A stretch of DNA of 64,000 nt from Alkalimonas cellulosilytica (GTDB taxonomy: Bacteria; Pseudomonadota; Gammaproteobacteria; Enterobacterales; Alteromonadaceae), in the NCBI RefSeq assembly GCF_036325985.1, contig NZ_JAUHLI010000013.1:1-64000 (forward strand), in the 5' to 3' direction. The notes under the pieces are model-generated. The model made no database searches. It was not told the DNA's origin and was given only the letters and a program-made list of their open reading frames with translations. Within the stretch, counting starts at the first letter, position 1; the number at the start of each line of letters is the position of its first letter. This document shows, one piece after another, positions 6,413 through 14,284 of the stretch. The translations under genes and the position numbers were made by a program.

Positions 6413-8161
6413 TTAGCTGGGTGCCGATCGCGGTTTTCTGCTTTTTAGTGCTGTTAGCAGCAATACGTATTCCTGTTGTTCGACAGGGGTTAATTTTTGC
6501 AGCTTGGCGGTGCGCTCCAGTGCTTCCAGCCGTTGTTGCAGGTATTGATCTTCAATCGCCGCAAAGGTATCGACAAACTCTGGCTCGATTTGCTCCGGTT
6601 CCAGCTGCGGATCCCACATGGCCAACTTATTCAGTATTGAATACTCCTGGCTATCGCGCCAATGCTCCAGCAATTGCGCGGTGCGGATGCCTGGTGCTGC
6701 CAGGATTTTCTGTTGCAAGGCAAGCAATAACGGCATGCCAGCTAAGTCTGCACCAGCCAGTTCTTTAGCCTGTGGAATGCTGTTGGCCAATGTTGGGTAC
6801 TGCAGCAGCAAAGCAATGGCCCGGCGCATCGGCGTCATGCTTTGCGCTTTGGGCATAAAGCGGGCGGCTGTACCTTTGCCTGGGGTTGGCTTTTCAGCCC
6901 TTGGCTTGCCAACCAGGCTGTGCAGCTTGTCGCTCAGTTGTTCGCGGTAAAATTCGCTGGGGATCTGGCCGATTAAAGCTTTGCCTTCAGCCAGCAGGGC
7001 TGATTTACCGGCATCTGTACCGGCATTGTGTTGCGCCAGCAGGTACTCAAAGAAATAATGCTGCAGGCTATCAGCGCTGGCAATGCGTTGTAAAAAGGCG
7101 TCTTTGCCTTCTTGTTGCACCATGCTGTCCGGGTCTTCGCCATCCGGCAAAAAGACGAATTTCAGTTCCACTCCATCTTTTAACTGCGGCAAGGCATTTT
7201 GCAAAGCACGCCAGGCTGCATCGCGACCAGCCCGGTCGCCATCGTAACAACAAACCACAGAGCGGCAATAACGAAACAGGGTTTGCATGTGATCACTGGT
7301 GGTGGCAGTACCAAGGCTGGCCACGGCAAAATCAATGCCTTGTTCAGACAGCGCAACCACATCCATGTAGCCTTCGACCACCAGCACCTGCTCCAGTCGC
7401 TCCTGTTGCTGGCGTGCCTCATACAACCCATACAGTTCCCGGCCTTTGTGAAACAGTCGGGTCTCCGGTGAGTTCAGATACTTGGGGGTGCCATCGTCAA
7501 ACACCCTGCCACCAAAAGCAATCACCCTGCCACGACGATCGCGGATAGGAAACATTAAGCGGTTGCGGAAAAAGTCGTACTCGCGGCCCTGCTCATTGCG
7601 ATTGGTCAGTTTTAGTTCAAACAACTGATCGCGCACTTTTTTATCTGAGCCGAGCTGACGTAGCACAAAATCCCAGCTATCCGGTGCGACCCCAATGCCA
7701 AACTTTTGCACGGTGGCAGCACTTAAACCACGGTGCTTGATGTAGGCCTGTGCCAGTTCGCTGGCTGGGCCTTGCTGCAACTGCTGTTGCCACAAGGTGC
7801 TGGCTTTTTGCATTAAGGTGTAATCATCGGCCTGGCCGGTGGGCCGGGCCGGGCCACCGCCTTCCCGTGGTACTTCCAGGTGATGCATGGCAGCCAGCTC
7901 TTCGATGGCTTCCGGAAACTCCAGTTGCTCATACTCCATTAAGAACGTAATCGCATTGCCATGGGCACCACAGCCGAAGCAGTGATAAAACTGTTTATCC
8001 TGACTGACGGTAAAAGAGGGCGTTTTTTCGCTATGAAAAGGGCAGCAAGCCGAATGATTCCGGCCTTTTTTCTTTAAAGGCACACGCTGATCGATCAACT
8101 CGACAATGTCGGTTCGAGCCAGTAAATCATCAATGAACTGTCGCGGGATCTGTCCGGCCAC
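6413..8161 (-). CDS. dnaG: DNA primase DnaG
   Basis: A 582-residue replicative primase that makes RNA primers for the chromosome and partners DnaB. The CHC2 zinc finger has Cys40, His43, Cys61 and Cys64. The RNA polymerase core follows, with the Toprim motif V-V-E-G-Y-M-D and the metal-binding D-G-D-R-A-G. The C-terminal helicase-binding domain is present and less conserved. Length matches E. coli (581). It is the middle gene of the macromolecular-synthesis operon. An attenuator-like terminator upstream (8182-8213) probably keeps primase far below ribosomal protein S21. Confidence 0.97.
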   Translation of the reverse strand: MAGQIPRQFIDDLLARTDIVELIDQRVPLKKKGRNHSACCPFHSEKTPSFTVSQDKQFYHCFGCGAHGNAITFLMEYEQLEFPEAIEELAAMHHLEVPREGGGPARPTGQADDYTLMQKASTLWQQQLQQGPASELAQAYIKHRGLSAATVQKFGIGVAPDSWDFVLRQLGSDKKVRDQLFELKLTNRNEQGREYDFFRNRLMFPIRDRRGRVIAFGGRVFDDGTPKYLNSPETRLFHKGRELYGLYEARQQQERLEQVLVVEGYMDVVALSEQGIDFAVASLGTATTSDHMQTLFRYCRSVVCCYDGDRAGRDAAWRALQNALPQLKDGVELKFVFLPDGEDPDSMVQQEGKDAFLQRIASADSLQHYFFEYLLAQHNAGTDAGKSALLAEGKALIGQIPSEFYREQLSDKLHSLVGKPRAEKPTPGKGTAARFMPKAQSMTPMRRAIALLLQYPTLANSIPQAKELAGADLAGMPLLLALQQKILAAPGIRTAQLLEHWRDSQEYSILNKLAMWDPQLEPEQIEPEFVDTFAAIEDQYLQQRLEALERTAKLQKLTPVEQQEYVLLLTALKSRKPRSAPS

Positions 8162-8181
8162 TGGATAGTTTCACTTTGCTC

Positions 8182-8213
8182 AGAAAAAGACAAACCGTGC
8201 CTGAAAGCACGGT
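8182..8213 (-). terminator. Internal terminator between rpsU and dnaG
   Basis: On the minus strand a 7-bp stem ACCGTGC/GCACGGT (8194-8213, 6-base loop) is followed by a T-rich run TTGTCTTTTT. It sits just before dnaG, where the E. coli operon has its T1 attenuator. Confidence 0.75.
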
Positions 8214-8271
8214 GTGGTCAGCATATGCTGGTTCCTGGCTCTGCTGCTTGGTTGCAGCCAGGGCGCAGGTA

Positions 8272-8332
8272 GCGTTTCATTGCAATCAAAAGCTGTGTTA
8301 AAACAGCTGCTGCCTGTCAGGCAATGAAACGC
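8272..8332 (-). promoter_or_regulatory. Large two-tier hairpin after rpsU
   Basis: A perfect 12-bp inverted repeat, GCGTTTCATTGC (8272-8283) and GCAATGAAACGC (8321-8332), encloses a second stem AGCTGT/ACAGCT (8291-8296, 8303-8308). It lies in the rpsU-dnaG transcript downstream of the rpsU stop. It could protect the rpsU message 3' end or be a processing site. No U-tract follows, so it is not a plain terminator. Confidence 0.5.
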
Positions 8333-8361
8333 GGCTGTCGCTGTAGCGTCTTGAGTACGGA

Positions 8362-8577
8362 TTAGTACAGACGGATGCGACGTGCGTTTTCGCGAGAAAG
8401 CTTTTTCGCGTGGCGTTTTACCGCAGCGGCTTTCTTACGCTTACGAATCCAGGTAGGCTTTTCGTAGAATTCTTTCGCGCGCACATCAGCCAGGATACCG
8501 GCTTTTTCACAAGAGCGCTTGAAACGACGCAAAGCTACGTCAAAGGGTTCGTTTTCTTTTACTTTAACAACAGGCAT
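8362..8577 (-). CDS. rpsU: 30S ribosomal protein S21
   Basis: A 71-residue very basic protein with the conserved start MPVVKVKENEPFDVALRRF and a lysine/arginine-rich C-terminal half ending ENARRIRLY. It binds the 30S subunit near the anti-Shine-Dalgarno and helps initiation. It is the first gene of the rpsU-dnaG-rpoD operon. The start has an AGGTGAG ribosome site (8584-8590). Length and sequence are as in E. coli. Confidence 0.98.
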   Translation of the reverse strand: MPVVKVKENEPFDVALRRFKRSCEKAGILADVRAKEFYEKPTWIRKRKKAAAVKRHAKKLSRENARRIRLY

Positions 8578-8638
8578 TAAATTCTCACCTCGGTTTATCT
8601 GGTCAGTCAGCGACCAATACGATTAAAAATGGTGCCGC

Positions 8639-8668
8639 ATTTTACTCAAAAGCCAGGGGGCTTGTAAA
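8639..8668 (-). promoter_or_regulatory. Candidate promoter of the rpsU-dnaG-rpoD operon
   Basis: On the minus strand TTTACA (8663-8668) and TAAAAT (8639-8644) are 18 bases apart, about 60 bases before the rpsU start. Confidence 0.5.
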
Positions 8669-8685
8669 GGGATTCTGTGGATCGC

Positions 8686-8714
8686 TGGTGATTTATCCTG
8701 GATCCCAGTACAAT
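8686..8714 (+). promoter_or_regulatory. Candidate promoter of tsaD
   Basis: A good -10 box TACAAT (8709-8714) has a weak -35 TGGTGA (8686-8691) at 17-base spacing. A short leader leads to the GGAGGAAAC ribosome site. Confidence 0.45.
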
Positions 8715-8741
8715 TCGAGGGTTTTAGGGCTGGAGGAAACG

Positions 8742-9755
8742 ATGCGGGTACTGGGAATTGAGACATCCTGTGACGAAACAGGCATAGCGATTTACGACAG
8801 CAAGCTCGGCTTACTCAGTCATCAGCTGTACAGTCAGGTGAAGCTACATGCCGATTACGGCGGTGTGGTGCCAGAGCTGGCATCGCGTGATCATGTCCGC
8901 AAAACGCTGCCGCTGATTCGGGCAGCGCTAAAAGAAGCCAACTGCAGTGCTGCTGATATTGATGGCGTGGCCTATACCGCAGGGCCTGGCCTGGCCGGTG
9001 CTTTGCTGGTAGGCGCCTCCATTGGCCGTAGCCTGGCTTTTGCTTGGCAAAAACCAGCCATTGGTGTGCATCATATGGAAGGCCATTTGCTGGCACCGAT
9101 GCTGGAGGCAGAGCCTCCGCCGTTCCCTTTTCTGGCACTACTGGTGTCTGGTGGTCATACCCAACTGGTGGCTGTGGCGGGTATTGGCCAGTACCAGTTG
9201 TTGGGCGAGTCCATTGACGATGCCGCTGGTGAAGCCTTTGATAAAACCGCCAAATTGATGGGACTGGATTACCCGGGCGGGCCTTTGCTGGCGAAGATGG
9301 CCGCAGCAGGCAATCCGGCAGCACACCGTTTTCCACGGCCGATGCTGGACCGGCCTGGTCTGGACTTTAGCTTTAGCGGCCTGAAAACCGCTGCTGCTAA
9401 TGTGATTGCTAAGGCTGGCTCGGATGATAGCGCCCGGGCCGATATTGCCGCTTCGTTTCAACAAGCAGTGGTGGATACCCTGGTCGCCAAGTGCGAGCGG
9501 GCGCTGGAGCAAACCGGTCTGAGCCGTTTGGTGGTGGCTGGTGGGGTCAGTGCCAACAGTTCTTTGCGTGAACAGCTGGCAGCTTTGCTAAAAAAGCGGG
9601 GCGGTGCGGTTTATTACCCACGCAAAGAGTTTTGCACCGACAATGGCGCCATGATTGCCTTTGCTGGTCATCAACGCCTGGTGGCGGGGCAGCAGCAGGA
9701 TCTGGCGATTGCGGTGCAGCCACGCTGGCCGATGGAGCAGCTGTCAGCTATCTGA
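8742..9755 (+). CDS. tsaD: tRNA t6A37 threonylcarbamoyltransferase TsaD
   Basis: A 337-residue enzyme, same length as E. coli TsaD (YgjD/Gcp). It transfers threonylcarbamoyl from TC-AMP to A37 of ANN-decoding tRNAs with TsaB and TsaE. The ATP-binding ASKHA fold starts MRVLGIETSCDET. The metal ligands are His111 and His115 in H-M-E-G-H, and a C-terminal Asp lies in the FCTDNGAMIA motif. The frame extends 18 codons upstream, but the ATG at 8742 sits behind GGAGGAAAC and matches the family start. It is divergent from rpsU, the ancestral arrangement. Confidence 0.97.
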   Translation: MRVLGIETSCDETGIAIYDSKLGLLSHQLYSQVKLHADYGGVVPELASRDHVRKTLPLIRAALKEANCSAADIDGVAYTAGPGLAGALLVGASIGRSLAFAWQKPAIGVHHMEGHLLAPMLEAEPPPFPFLALLVSGGHTQLVAVAGIGQYQLLGESIDDAAGEAFDKTAKLMGLDYPGGPLLAKMAAAGNPAAHRFPRPMLDRPGLDFSFSGLKTAAANVIAKAGSDDSARADIAASFQQAVVDTLVAKCERALEQTGLSRLVVAGGVSANSSLREQLAALLKKRGGAVYYPRKEFCTDNGAMIAFAGHQRLVAGQQQDLAIAVQPRWPMEQLSAI

Positions 9756-9758
9756 CAA

Positions 9759-10367
9759 TTATTCCTTGAGATTTTTATCTTTATCCCAGACCCGGCTCTC
9801 GGTACCACGCAGCAGCCGGGTGATGTTCTGATGGTGGCGGGCAATGATCAGCACGCTGAGCATCAACACGGGCAGGGTATACATTGGCTTGATAAACCAG
9901 GTAAAAACCGGCGCCAAGCCCACCGTAATAATGGCAGCAAGGGACGAATAACCACTGATTGCCAGCACCAGCACCCAGGTTGCCAGCAGCAGGCCAGTCA
10001 GATCCAGGCCAATCGGCATCATGGTACCAAGCGCGGTTGCGACCGCTTTGCCACCTTTAAAGCCAAAGAACAGCGGGTAAATATGGCCAAGGCAGGCACA
10101 AATGCCAATCAGGCCCAGGTAAAAAGGTTCTATACCTAAAAAGTAGGAGCCCCAGACCGGAATAGTCCCTTTCAGAATATCAAACAGTAATACCAGCGCT
10201 GCAGGCAGTTTGCCGCCGCTGCGCAGCACATTAGTAGCGCCAGGGTTGTTGGAGCCGGTGGTTCTGGGATCAGGCAGCCGGAACAGCTTGCTAATCAGCA
10301 CCGCCGATGAGATGGATCCCAGCAGATATGCCAGCAACATAAGTGTCAGGATCATAGGTGTCATCAA
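9759..10367 (-). CDS. plsY: Glycerol-3-phosphate acyltransferase PlsY
   Basis: A 202-residue integral membrane enzyme that acylates glycerol-3-phosphate using acyl-phosphate, the first step of phospholipid synthesis. About five membrane segments carry the three conserved loop motifs: G-S-N-N-P-G-A-T-N (near residue 40), the G-H-x-x-P region (GHIYPLFFGFKGGK, about 95-108), and a C-terminal motif ending RHHQNITRLL. It ends 3 bases from the convergent tsaD stop and is divergent from folB, as in E. coli. Confidence 0.95.
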   Translation of the reverse strand: MMTPMILTLMLLAYLLGSISSAVLISKLFRLPDPRTTGSNNPGATNVLRSGGKLPAALVLLFDILKGTIPVWGSYFLGIEPFYLGLIGICACLGHIYPLFFGFKGGKAVATALGTMMPIGLDLTGLLLATWVLVLAISGYSSLAAIITVGLAPVFTWFIKPMYTLPVLMLSVLIIARHHQNITRLLRGTESRVWDKDKNLKE

Positions 10368-10394
10368 TGCGGTTCCTCAGCCTGGCTTTTTACG

Positions 10395-10420
10395 TTAAGA
10401 TCGGCCTCGCCTGATCTTAA
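10395..10420. promoter_or_regulatory. Inverted repeat in the plsY/folB divergent region
   Basis: TTAAGATC (10395-10402) and GATCTTAA (10413-10420) form perfect 8-bp arms around a GC-rich 10-base spacer. It may be an operator, or a hairpin in a leader. Function unknown. Confidence 0.3.
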
Positions 10421-10487
10421 GGTGGCGGCAATCTACCCAATTGGCTTCTGTCTTCATCTTACCCTGAACCTGCTGCGGAATGAACTG

Positions 10488-10841
10488 ATGGATACTGTTT
10501 TTATTAAAAAGTTGTGCATCGATACGGTGATAGGTGTGTACGAATGGGAAAAATCCATTCAACAGCGGCTGGAGCTGGATTTGGAGCTGCAGTGCGATAC
10601 GCGCCAGGCTGCCGCCAGCGATGATATCCGTCAGGCGCTGGATTACAGTGTGATTGCGACCCAGGTGACCGAGCTGGTGCAGCGCGAACCCCTAGAGCTG
10701 ATAGAAACCGTGGCAGAGCGGGTGGCTGCTTTGTTGTTACAAAATTTTGTCACCAACCGTGTTCAGGTAACTGTCAGCAAGCCGGGGGCTGTGCCGACCG
10801 CAGAAACCGTGGGTGTGCGTATTGTGCGGGAGGCTGGCTGA
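10488..10841 (+). CDS. folB: Dihydroneopterin aldolase FolB
   Basis: A 117-residue enzyme converting dihydroneopterin to hydroxymethyl-dihydropterin in folate synthesis. The family signatures I-G-V-Y-E-W-E near the N-terminus, the middle L-D-Y-S motif, and the C-terminal V-S-K-P-G-A are present. The longer frame (from 10422) has no family similarity, so the ATG at 10488 is preferred. The stop overlaps the folK start (TGATG), so two successive folate enzymes are translationally coupled. Confidence 0.95.
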   Translation: MDTVFIKKLCIDTVIGVYEWEKSIQQRLELDLELQCDTRQAAASDDIRQALDYSVIATQVTELVQREPLELIETVAERVAALLLQNFVTNRVQVTVSKPGAVPTAETVGVRIVREAG

Positions 10842-11332
10842 TGGCTTTTATTCTAATCAGCATTGGCAGCAATATTGAGCGTGAGAAGCATGTTCGGGTC
10901 GCTATTCGTGAGTTAAAGCAGGCGTTTGGCTCCCTGCAAATTTCCTCTGTATACGAAAGTGAGGCGGTCGGCTTTGACGGCGAGCCTTTTTACAACCTGG
11001 TGGTCGGGGCCAACACCGACTTATCGATTGAGGCCTGCGTTGAGCTTTTTAAAGGCATTGAAGATCGTCATGGCCGTAAGCGCAATGTGGCTCGTTTTTC
11101 CGGTCGGACGCTGGATTTGGATTTGCTGACCTACGATCAGATAATGTGCCAACAGCCGATTGAACTTCCGCGTGATGAAATCACCAAAAATGCTTTTGTG
11201 CTGTTGCCGTTGGCTGAGCTGGTGCCGGAGCAGATCCATCCACCCAGTGGCCTGACGTATCGCCAATTATGGCAAGACTACCCGAAGCAGCAAAAGTTGT
11301 GGACGGTGCCTTTTTCATGGAGTGAAGACTAA
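10841..11332 (+). CDS. folK: Hydroxymethyl-dihydropterin pyrophosphokinase FolK
   Basis: A 163-residue HPPK that transfers pyrophosphate from ATP to the product of FolB. It starts MAFILISIGSNI with the conserved G-S-N. The catalytic loop is R-F-S-G-R-T-L-D-L-D-L-L, whose two Asp residues bind magnesium. It is coupled to folB by overlapping stop and start, and ends one base before the uppP start. In E. coli folK sits elsewhere (with pcnB), so the folB-folK pairing here is a lineage feature or a second copy. Confidence 0.94.
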   Translation: MAFILISIGSNIEREKHVRVAIRELKQAFGSLQISSVYESEAVGFDGEPFYNLVVGANTDLSIEACVELFKGIEDRHGRKRNVARFSGRTLDLDLLTYDQIMCQQPIELPRDEITKNAFVLLPLAELVPEQIHPPSGLTYRQLWQDYPKQQKLWTVPFSWSED

Positions 11333-12139
11333 GTGAGTACCATCGAAATCCTTATTTTATCCATTATTCAGGGCATTACTGAATTTCTTCCTATTTCTTC
11401 TTCGGCCCATTTGATCTTGCCCTCGGCCATTTTAGGCTGGGAGGATCAGGGCGTCGCCTTTGATGTGGCGGTGCATGTCGGTACTCTGGCCGCAGTGATG
11501 CTGTATTTTCGTCGCGATGTTGGGCAGATTTTAGTTGGCTGGATGCATTCTTTGCGCGGCCAGCAAAGCACCCACGGTACTCTGGGGTGGATGCTGATTG
11601 TCGCCACTATACCAGCGGGTTTGGCCGGTTTGCTGTTTTCCGGTCTGATTGAAACTGTGCTGCGCTCGCCTTGGGTGATTGCCTGTACCACACTGATTTT
11701 TGGTAGCTTGCTTTGGTACGCCGATCGCACCGCCAAACAGCACACCGATGTGATGCATTTAAGCTGGCGTCAGGTGCTGGTGATTGGGGTGGCGCAGGCT
11801 GTGTCGCTCATACCGGGCACCTCACGCTCTGGCATTACCATGACGGCCGGCCTGATAATGGGACTGGATCGTGCCAGTGCCGCCCGCTTTTCATTTTTAA
11901 TGTCGATTCCTATCATTGTGCTGATTGGGCTCTACCAAACCAGCAAATTGATTAAGAACCCGGAAATTTACGATATTCCAGCGCTTGGCATGGGCATGCT
12001 GCTGTCGTTTTTCAGTGCCCTGGTGTGCATCCACTTGTTCTTAAAAATCATCAGCCGGATGGGCATGTTGCCCTTTGTGATGTACCGGCTGGCACTGGGC
12101 ATTGGCCTGGTGATTTTCTTAACCTGGTTCGCCGGTTAA
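11333..12139 (+). CDS. uppP: Undecaprenyl-diphosphatase UppP/BacA
   Basis: A 268-residue membrane phosphatase that recycles the C55 lipid carrier for peptidoglycan synthesis and gives bacitracin resistance when abundant. The active-site motifs G-I-T-E-F-L-P-I-S-S-S-A-H (residues 13-25) and P-G-T-S-R-S-G (about 160) are intact, with seven or eight predicted membrane segments. It begins with GTG directly after the folK stop, so it belongs to the folB-folK-uppP operon. The neighbourhood plsY|folB-uppP is conserved in gammaproteobacteria. Confidence 0.96.
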   Translation: MSTIEILILSIIQGITEFLPISSSAHLILPSAILGWEDQGVAFDVAVHVGTLAAVMLYFRRDVGQILVGWMHSLRGQQSTHGTLGWMLIVATIPAGLAGLLFSGLIETVLRSPWVIACTTLIFGSLLWYADRTAKQHTDVMHLSWRQVLVIGVAQAVSLIPGTSRSGITMTAGLIMGLDRASAARFSFLMSIPIIVLIGLYQTSKLIKNPEIYDIPALGMGMLLSFFSALVCIHLFLKIISRMGMLPFVMYRLALGIGLVIFLTWFAG

Positions 12140-12145
12140 GACCCC

Positions 12146-13495
12146 ATGTACGACCCCTTGCTGGATACAACACCCGGCTGCAATGCCCCTTACCCAGCCT
12201 CTTATTGGGCGCAGCAGGGGCAAGCCGGGACTGGCTATCCGGCCTTGCAGCGCGACTGTACTGCTGATCTGGTGGTGATAGGGGCTGGTTATACTGGCCT
12301 GAATGCTGCCCGGGTATTGGCAGAGCGCTTTTCGCAGCAGGTGGTGGTGCTCGAAGCGCACCAGCCCGGCTGGGGCTGCAGCGGTCGTAACGCAGGTTTT
12401 GTACTAAAAGGCACCGGTCGGTTGGGAGCGATGCAGCTAGCAGAGCGCTTTGGCCTTGAAACCGCTCAGGCCTGTTACCGTGAGTACCGGCTGGCTTTTG
12501 AGCAAGTGGCGGCACTTTGCCAACAGGGCGGTATCGACTGTCAGGCTCAGTCGCCTGGTTATTACAAACTGGCGCATCAGCCGCGCTTTTTAGCTGTATT
12601 TGAACAGCAGCAACAGCTACTCAATCAGCATTTTGGGGAACAGCTGCAATGCCTGAGCCAGGCCGAGTTGCAGCAGGAACACTTGGCCGATCAGCAGGCC
12701 TGTGGTGCTTTGCTGGATCCGGATTGCTTTGGGGTCAACCCGCTGCAACTGGCGCTGGGTTACAGCCGGCTGGCTGAGCAAGCAGGTGTGACCCTCTATG
12801 GTGGCTCACCCGTGCTGGGTTGGCAGCAGCTTCAAGGCCAGCATCGCCTGCTAACCCCTCAAGGCTCGATCACGACCAAAAAAGTGCTGATCGCCACCAA
12901 TGGTTATACGCCAAAAGATTTTCATCCACTGCTCAATGGGCGCATCCTGCCGGTACTAAGCAGCATCATTGTCACCCGGCCGCTGACGCAGGCGGAGCAA
13001 CACGCTTGTGGTTTTCGTGGCCAGCCGATTGTGATGGATACCCGTGCGCTGAAATACTACTACCGTTTATTGCCCGATGGCCGTTTGTTGTTTGGTGGCC
13101 GCGGTGCTATTCAAGGCCGTCACGCCGATAAGCCCCGCTATACCGAGGCTTTGCTAAGCGCGTTGCAGCACAGTTTTCCGGGGCTGGCAGGTATCGACAT
13201 TGCTTATCGGTGGAGTGGCTGGGTGGCGGTATCGCTGGATGATTTACCGCATCTGTATCAAGCGCCAAAGGACAGCCGCTATGCCGGCGTGAGCTATGCT
13301 GGCGGCTATTGTGGCAGTGGTTTGTCGTTTTCGGCGCTGGCCGGGCAGCGACTGGCTGAGCTTACGATGGGGCAAGCCATCCCGGATTTGCCGTGCTACC
13401 GGCAGCCTCTGCGACGCTTTCCTTTAGCCCGCTGGCGTCGGCTTGGCCAGTGGCTTTATTATCAATGGGGGCGCTGGCAGGATCAGCGTGACTAG
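12146..13495 (+). CDS. FAD-dependent oxidoreductase of the DAO/PuuB type
   Basis: A 449-residue D-amino-acid-oxidase-fold flavoprotein. The Rossmann motif G-A-G-Y-T-G is at residues 46-51, followed by the FAD loop W-G-C-S-G-R-N-A-G-F. The C-terminus has the second FAD-contact motif (Y-A-G-G-Y-C-G-S-G). The layout, with an N-terminal 40-residue extension before the nucleotide fold, is that of gamma-glutamylputrescine oxidase PuuB and related amine oxidases. No other putrescine-pathway gene is near, so the substrate is not assigned. It starts 6 bases after uppP and is probably cotranscribed. Confidence 0.8.
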   Translation: MYDPLLDTTPGCNAPYPASYWAQQGQAGTGYPALQRDCTADLVVIGAGYTGLNAARVLAERFSQQVVVLEAHQPGWGCSGRNAGFVLKGTGRLGAMQLAERFGLETAQACYREYRLAFEQVAALCQQGGIDCQAQSPGYYKLAHQPRFLAVFEQQQQLLNQHFGEQLQCLSQAELQQEHLADQQACGALLDPDCFGVNPLQLALGYSRLAEQAGVTLYGGSPVLGWQQLQGQHRLLTPQGSITTKKVLIATNGYTPKDFHPLLNGRILPVLSSIIVTRPLTQAEQHACGFRGQPIVMDTRALKYYYRLLPDGRLLFGGRGAIQGRHADKPRYTEALLSALQHSFPGLAGIDIAYRWSGWVAVSLDDLPHLYQAPKDSRYAGVSYAGGYCGSGLSFSALAGQRLAELTMGQAIPDLPCYRQPLRRFPLARWRRLGQWLYYQWGRWQDQRD

Positions 13496-13527
13496 TTGCT
13501 TGGTTGTTCGACGTTAAGGAGTTTTGA

Positions 13528-14247
13528 ATGAACAAAAGTATACTGACCAATGGACTGGCTTTGGCAATTACCATCGCCGGTTTTGGTCTGGCGCAGCCCT
13601 GGTTGCTCACCACCGGCCTGTTTGCCTTGTCCGGCGGCCTGACCAACTGGCTGGCGGTGCATATGCTGTTTGAGAAAGTACCCGGCCTATATGGTTCCGG
13701 CGTGATCCCAGCCCGTTTTGAGCAGCTCAAACAAAGCCTGCAGCAGCTGTTGATGACACAGTTTTTTAGCAGCGATAACATCGACCGCTTTTTGCATCAG
13801 CACAATGAATACGGCGAGCCGATGAAGCTGGAGCTTGGTCCGATCATCGAGCAGGTGGAGCTGGATCCAGCTTTTGATGCGCTGCTGAAGGTGGTGGAGG
13901 AGTCCTCTTTTGGCTCGATGCTGATGATGGTGGGTGGCAAAAAAGTATTACTGCCGCTGCGAGAGCCCTTTATTGAGGAACTGAAAACTGCCCTGACCGA
14001 GATTGCCGACTCCGATGCGTTCCAGCAGCAAATTTTGCAGCAGCTGGAGCGGCCAGAGCAAATGCAGCAAATTCAACAGCACATTGAAACCATCGTCGAG
14101 GCCAGGCTGGATGAACTTACGCCTGAGCTGGTGAAGCAGATGCTGCAGCAGATGATCAAGGAACATCTGGGCTGGCTGGTGGTATGGGGCGGGTTCTTTG
14201 GCGGCCTGCTGGGCTTGCTGGCCGCTTTGGTACTGAATGGTTTGTAA
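13528..14247 (+). CDS. DUF445 family membrane protein
   Basis: A 239-residue protein with a hydrophobic N-terminal region (residues 8-40) containing the family motif G-G-L-T-N-W-L-A-V-H-M-L-F. A long helical Gln/Glu-rich middle (about 60-205) follows, then a C-terminal membrane segment (about 212-235). This hairpin-like form, with helices held between two membrane anchors, is typical of DUF445/YjiN proteins, whose function is not settled. A ribosome site (AAGGAG) precedes the ATG. It is followed by a clear terminator, so it ends the folB operon or its own unit. Confidence 0.85.
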   Translation: MNKSILTNGLALAITIAGFGLAQPWLLTTGLFALSGGLTNWLAVHMLFEKVPGLYGSGVIPARFEQLKQSLQQLLMTQFFSSDNIDRFLHQHNEYGEPMKLELGPIIEQVELDPAFDALLKVVEESSFGSMLMMVGGKKVLLPLREPFIEELKTALTEIADSDAFQQQILQQLERPEQMQQIQQHIETIVEARLDELTPELVKQMLQQMIKEHLGWLVVWGGFFGGLLGLLAALVLNGL

Positions 14248-14276
14248 TCAGCAGGCGCAGGCCTGCTGATTATTTT
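14246..14276. terminator. Bidirectional terminator between the DUF445 and MFS genes
   Basis: Arms AATCAGCAGGC (14246-14256) and GCCTGCTGATT (14261-14271) with a 4-base loop are followed by TATTTTT. It lies between two convergent genes. Confidence 0.85.
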
Positions 14277-14284
14277 TATCCCCT

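Noticed and set aside
12051..12515. 154-codon minus-strand frame across uppP and the DAO oxidase
   Set aside because: It crosses the boundary of two well-supported genes on the other strand and is Pro/Arg-rich noise.
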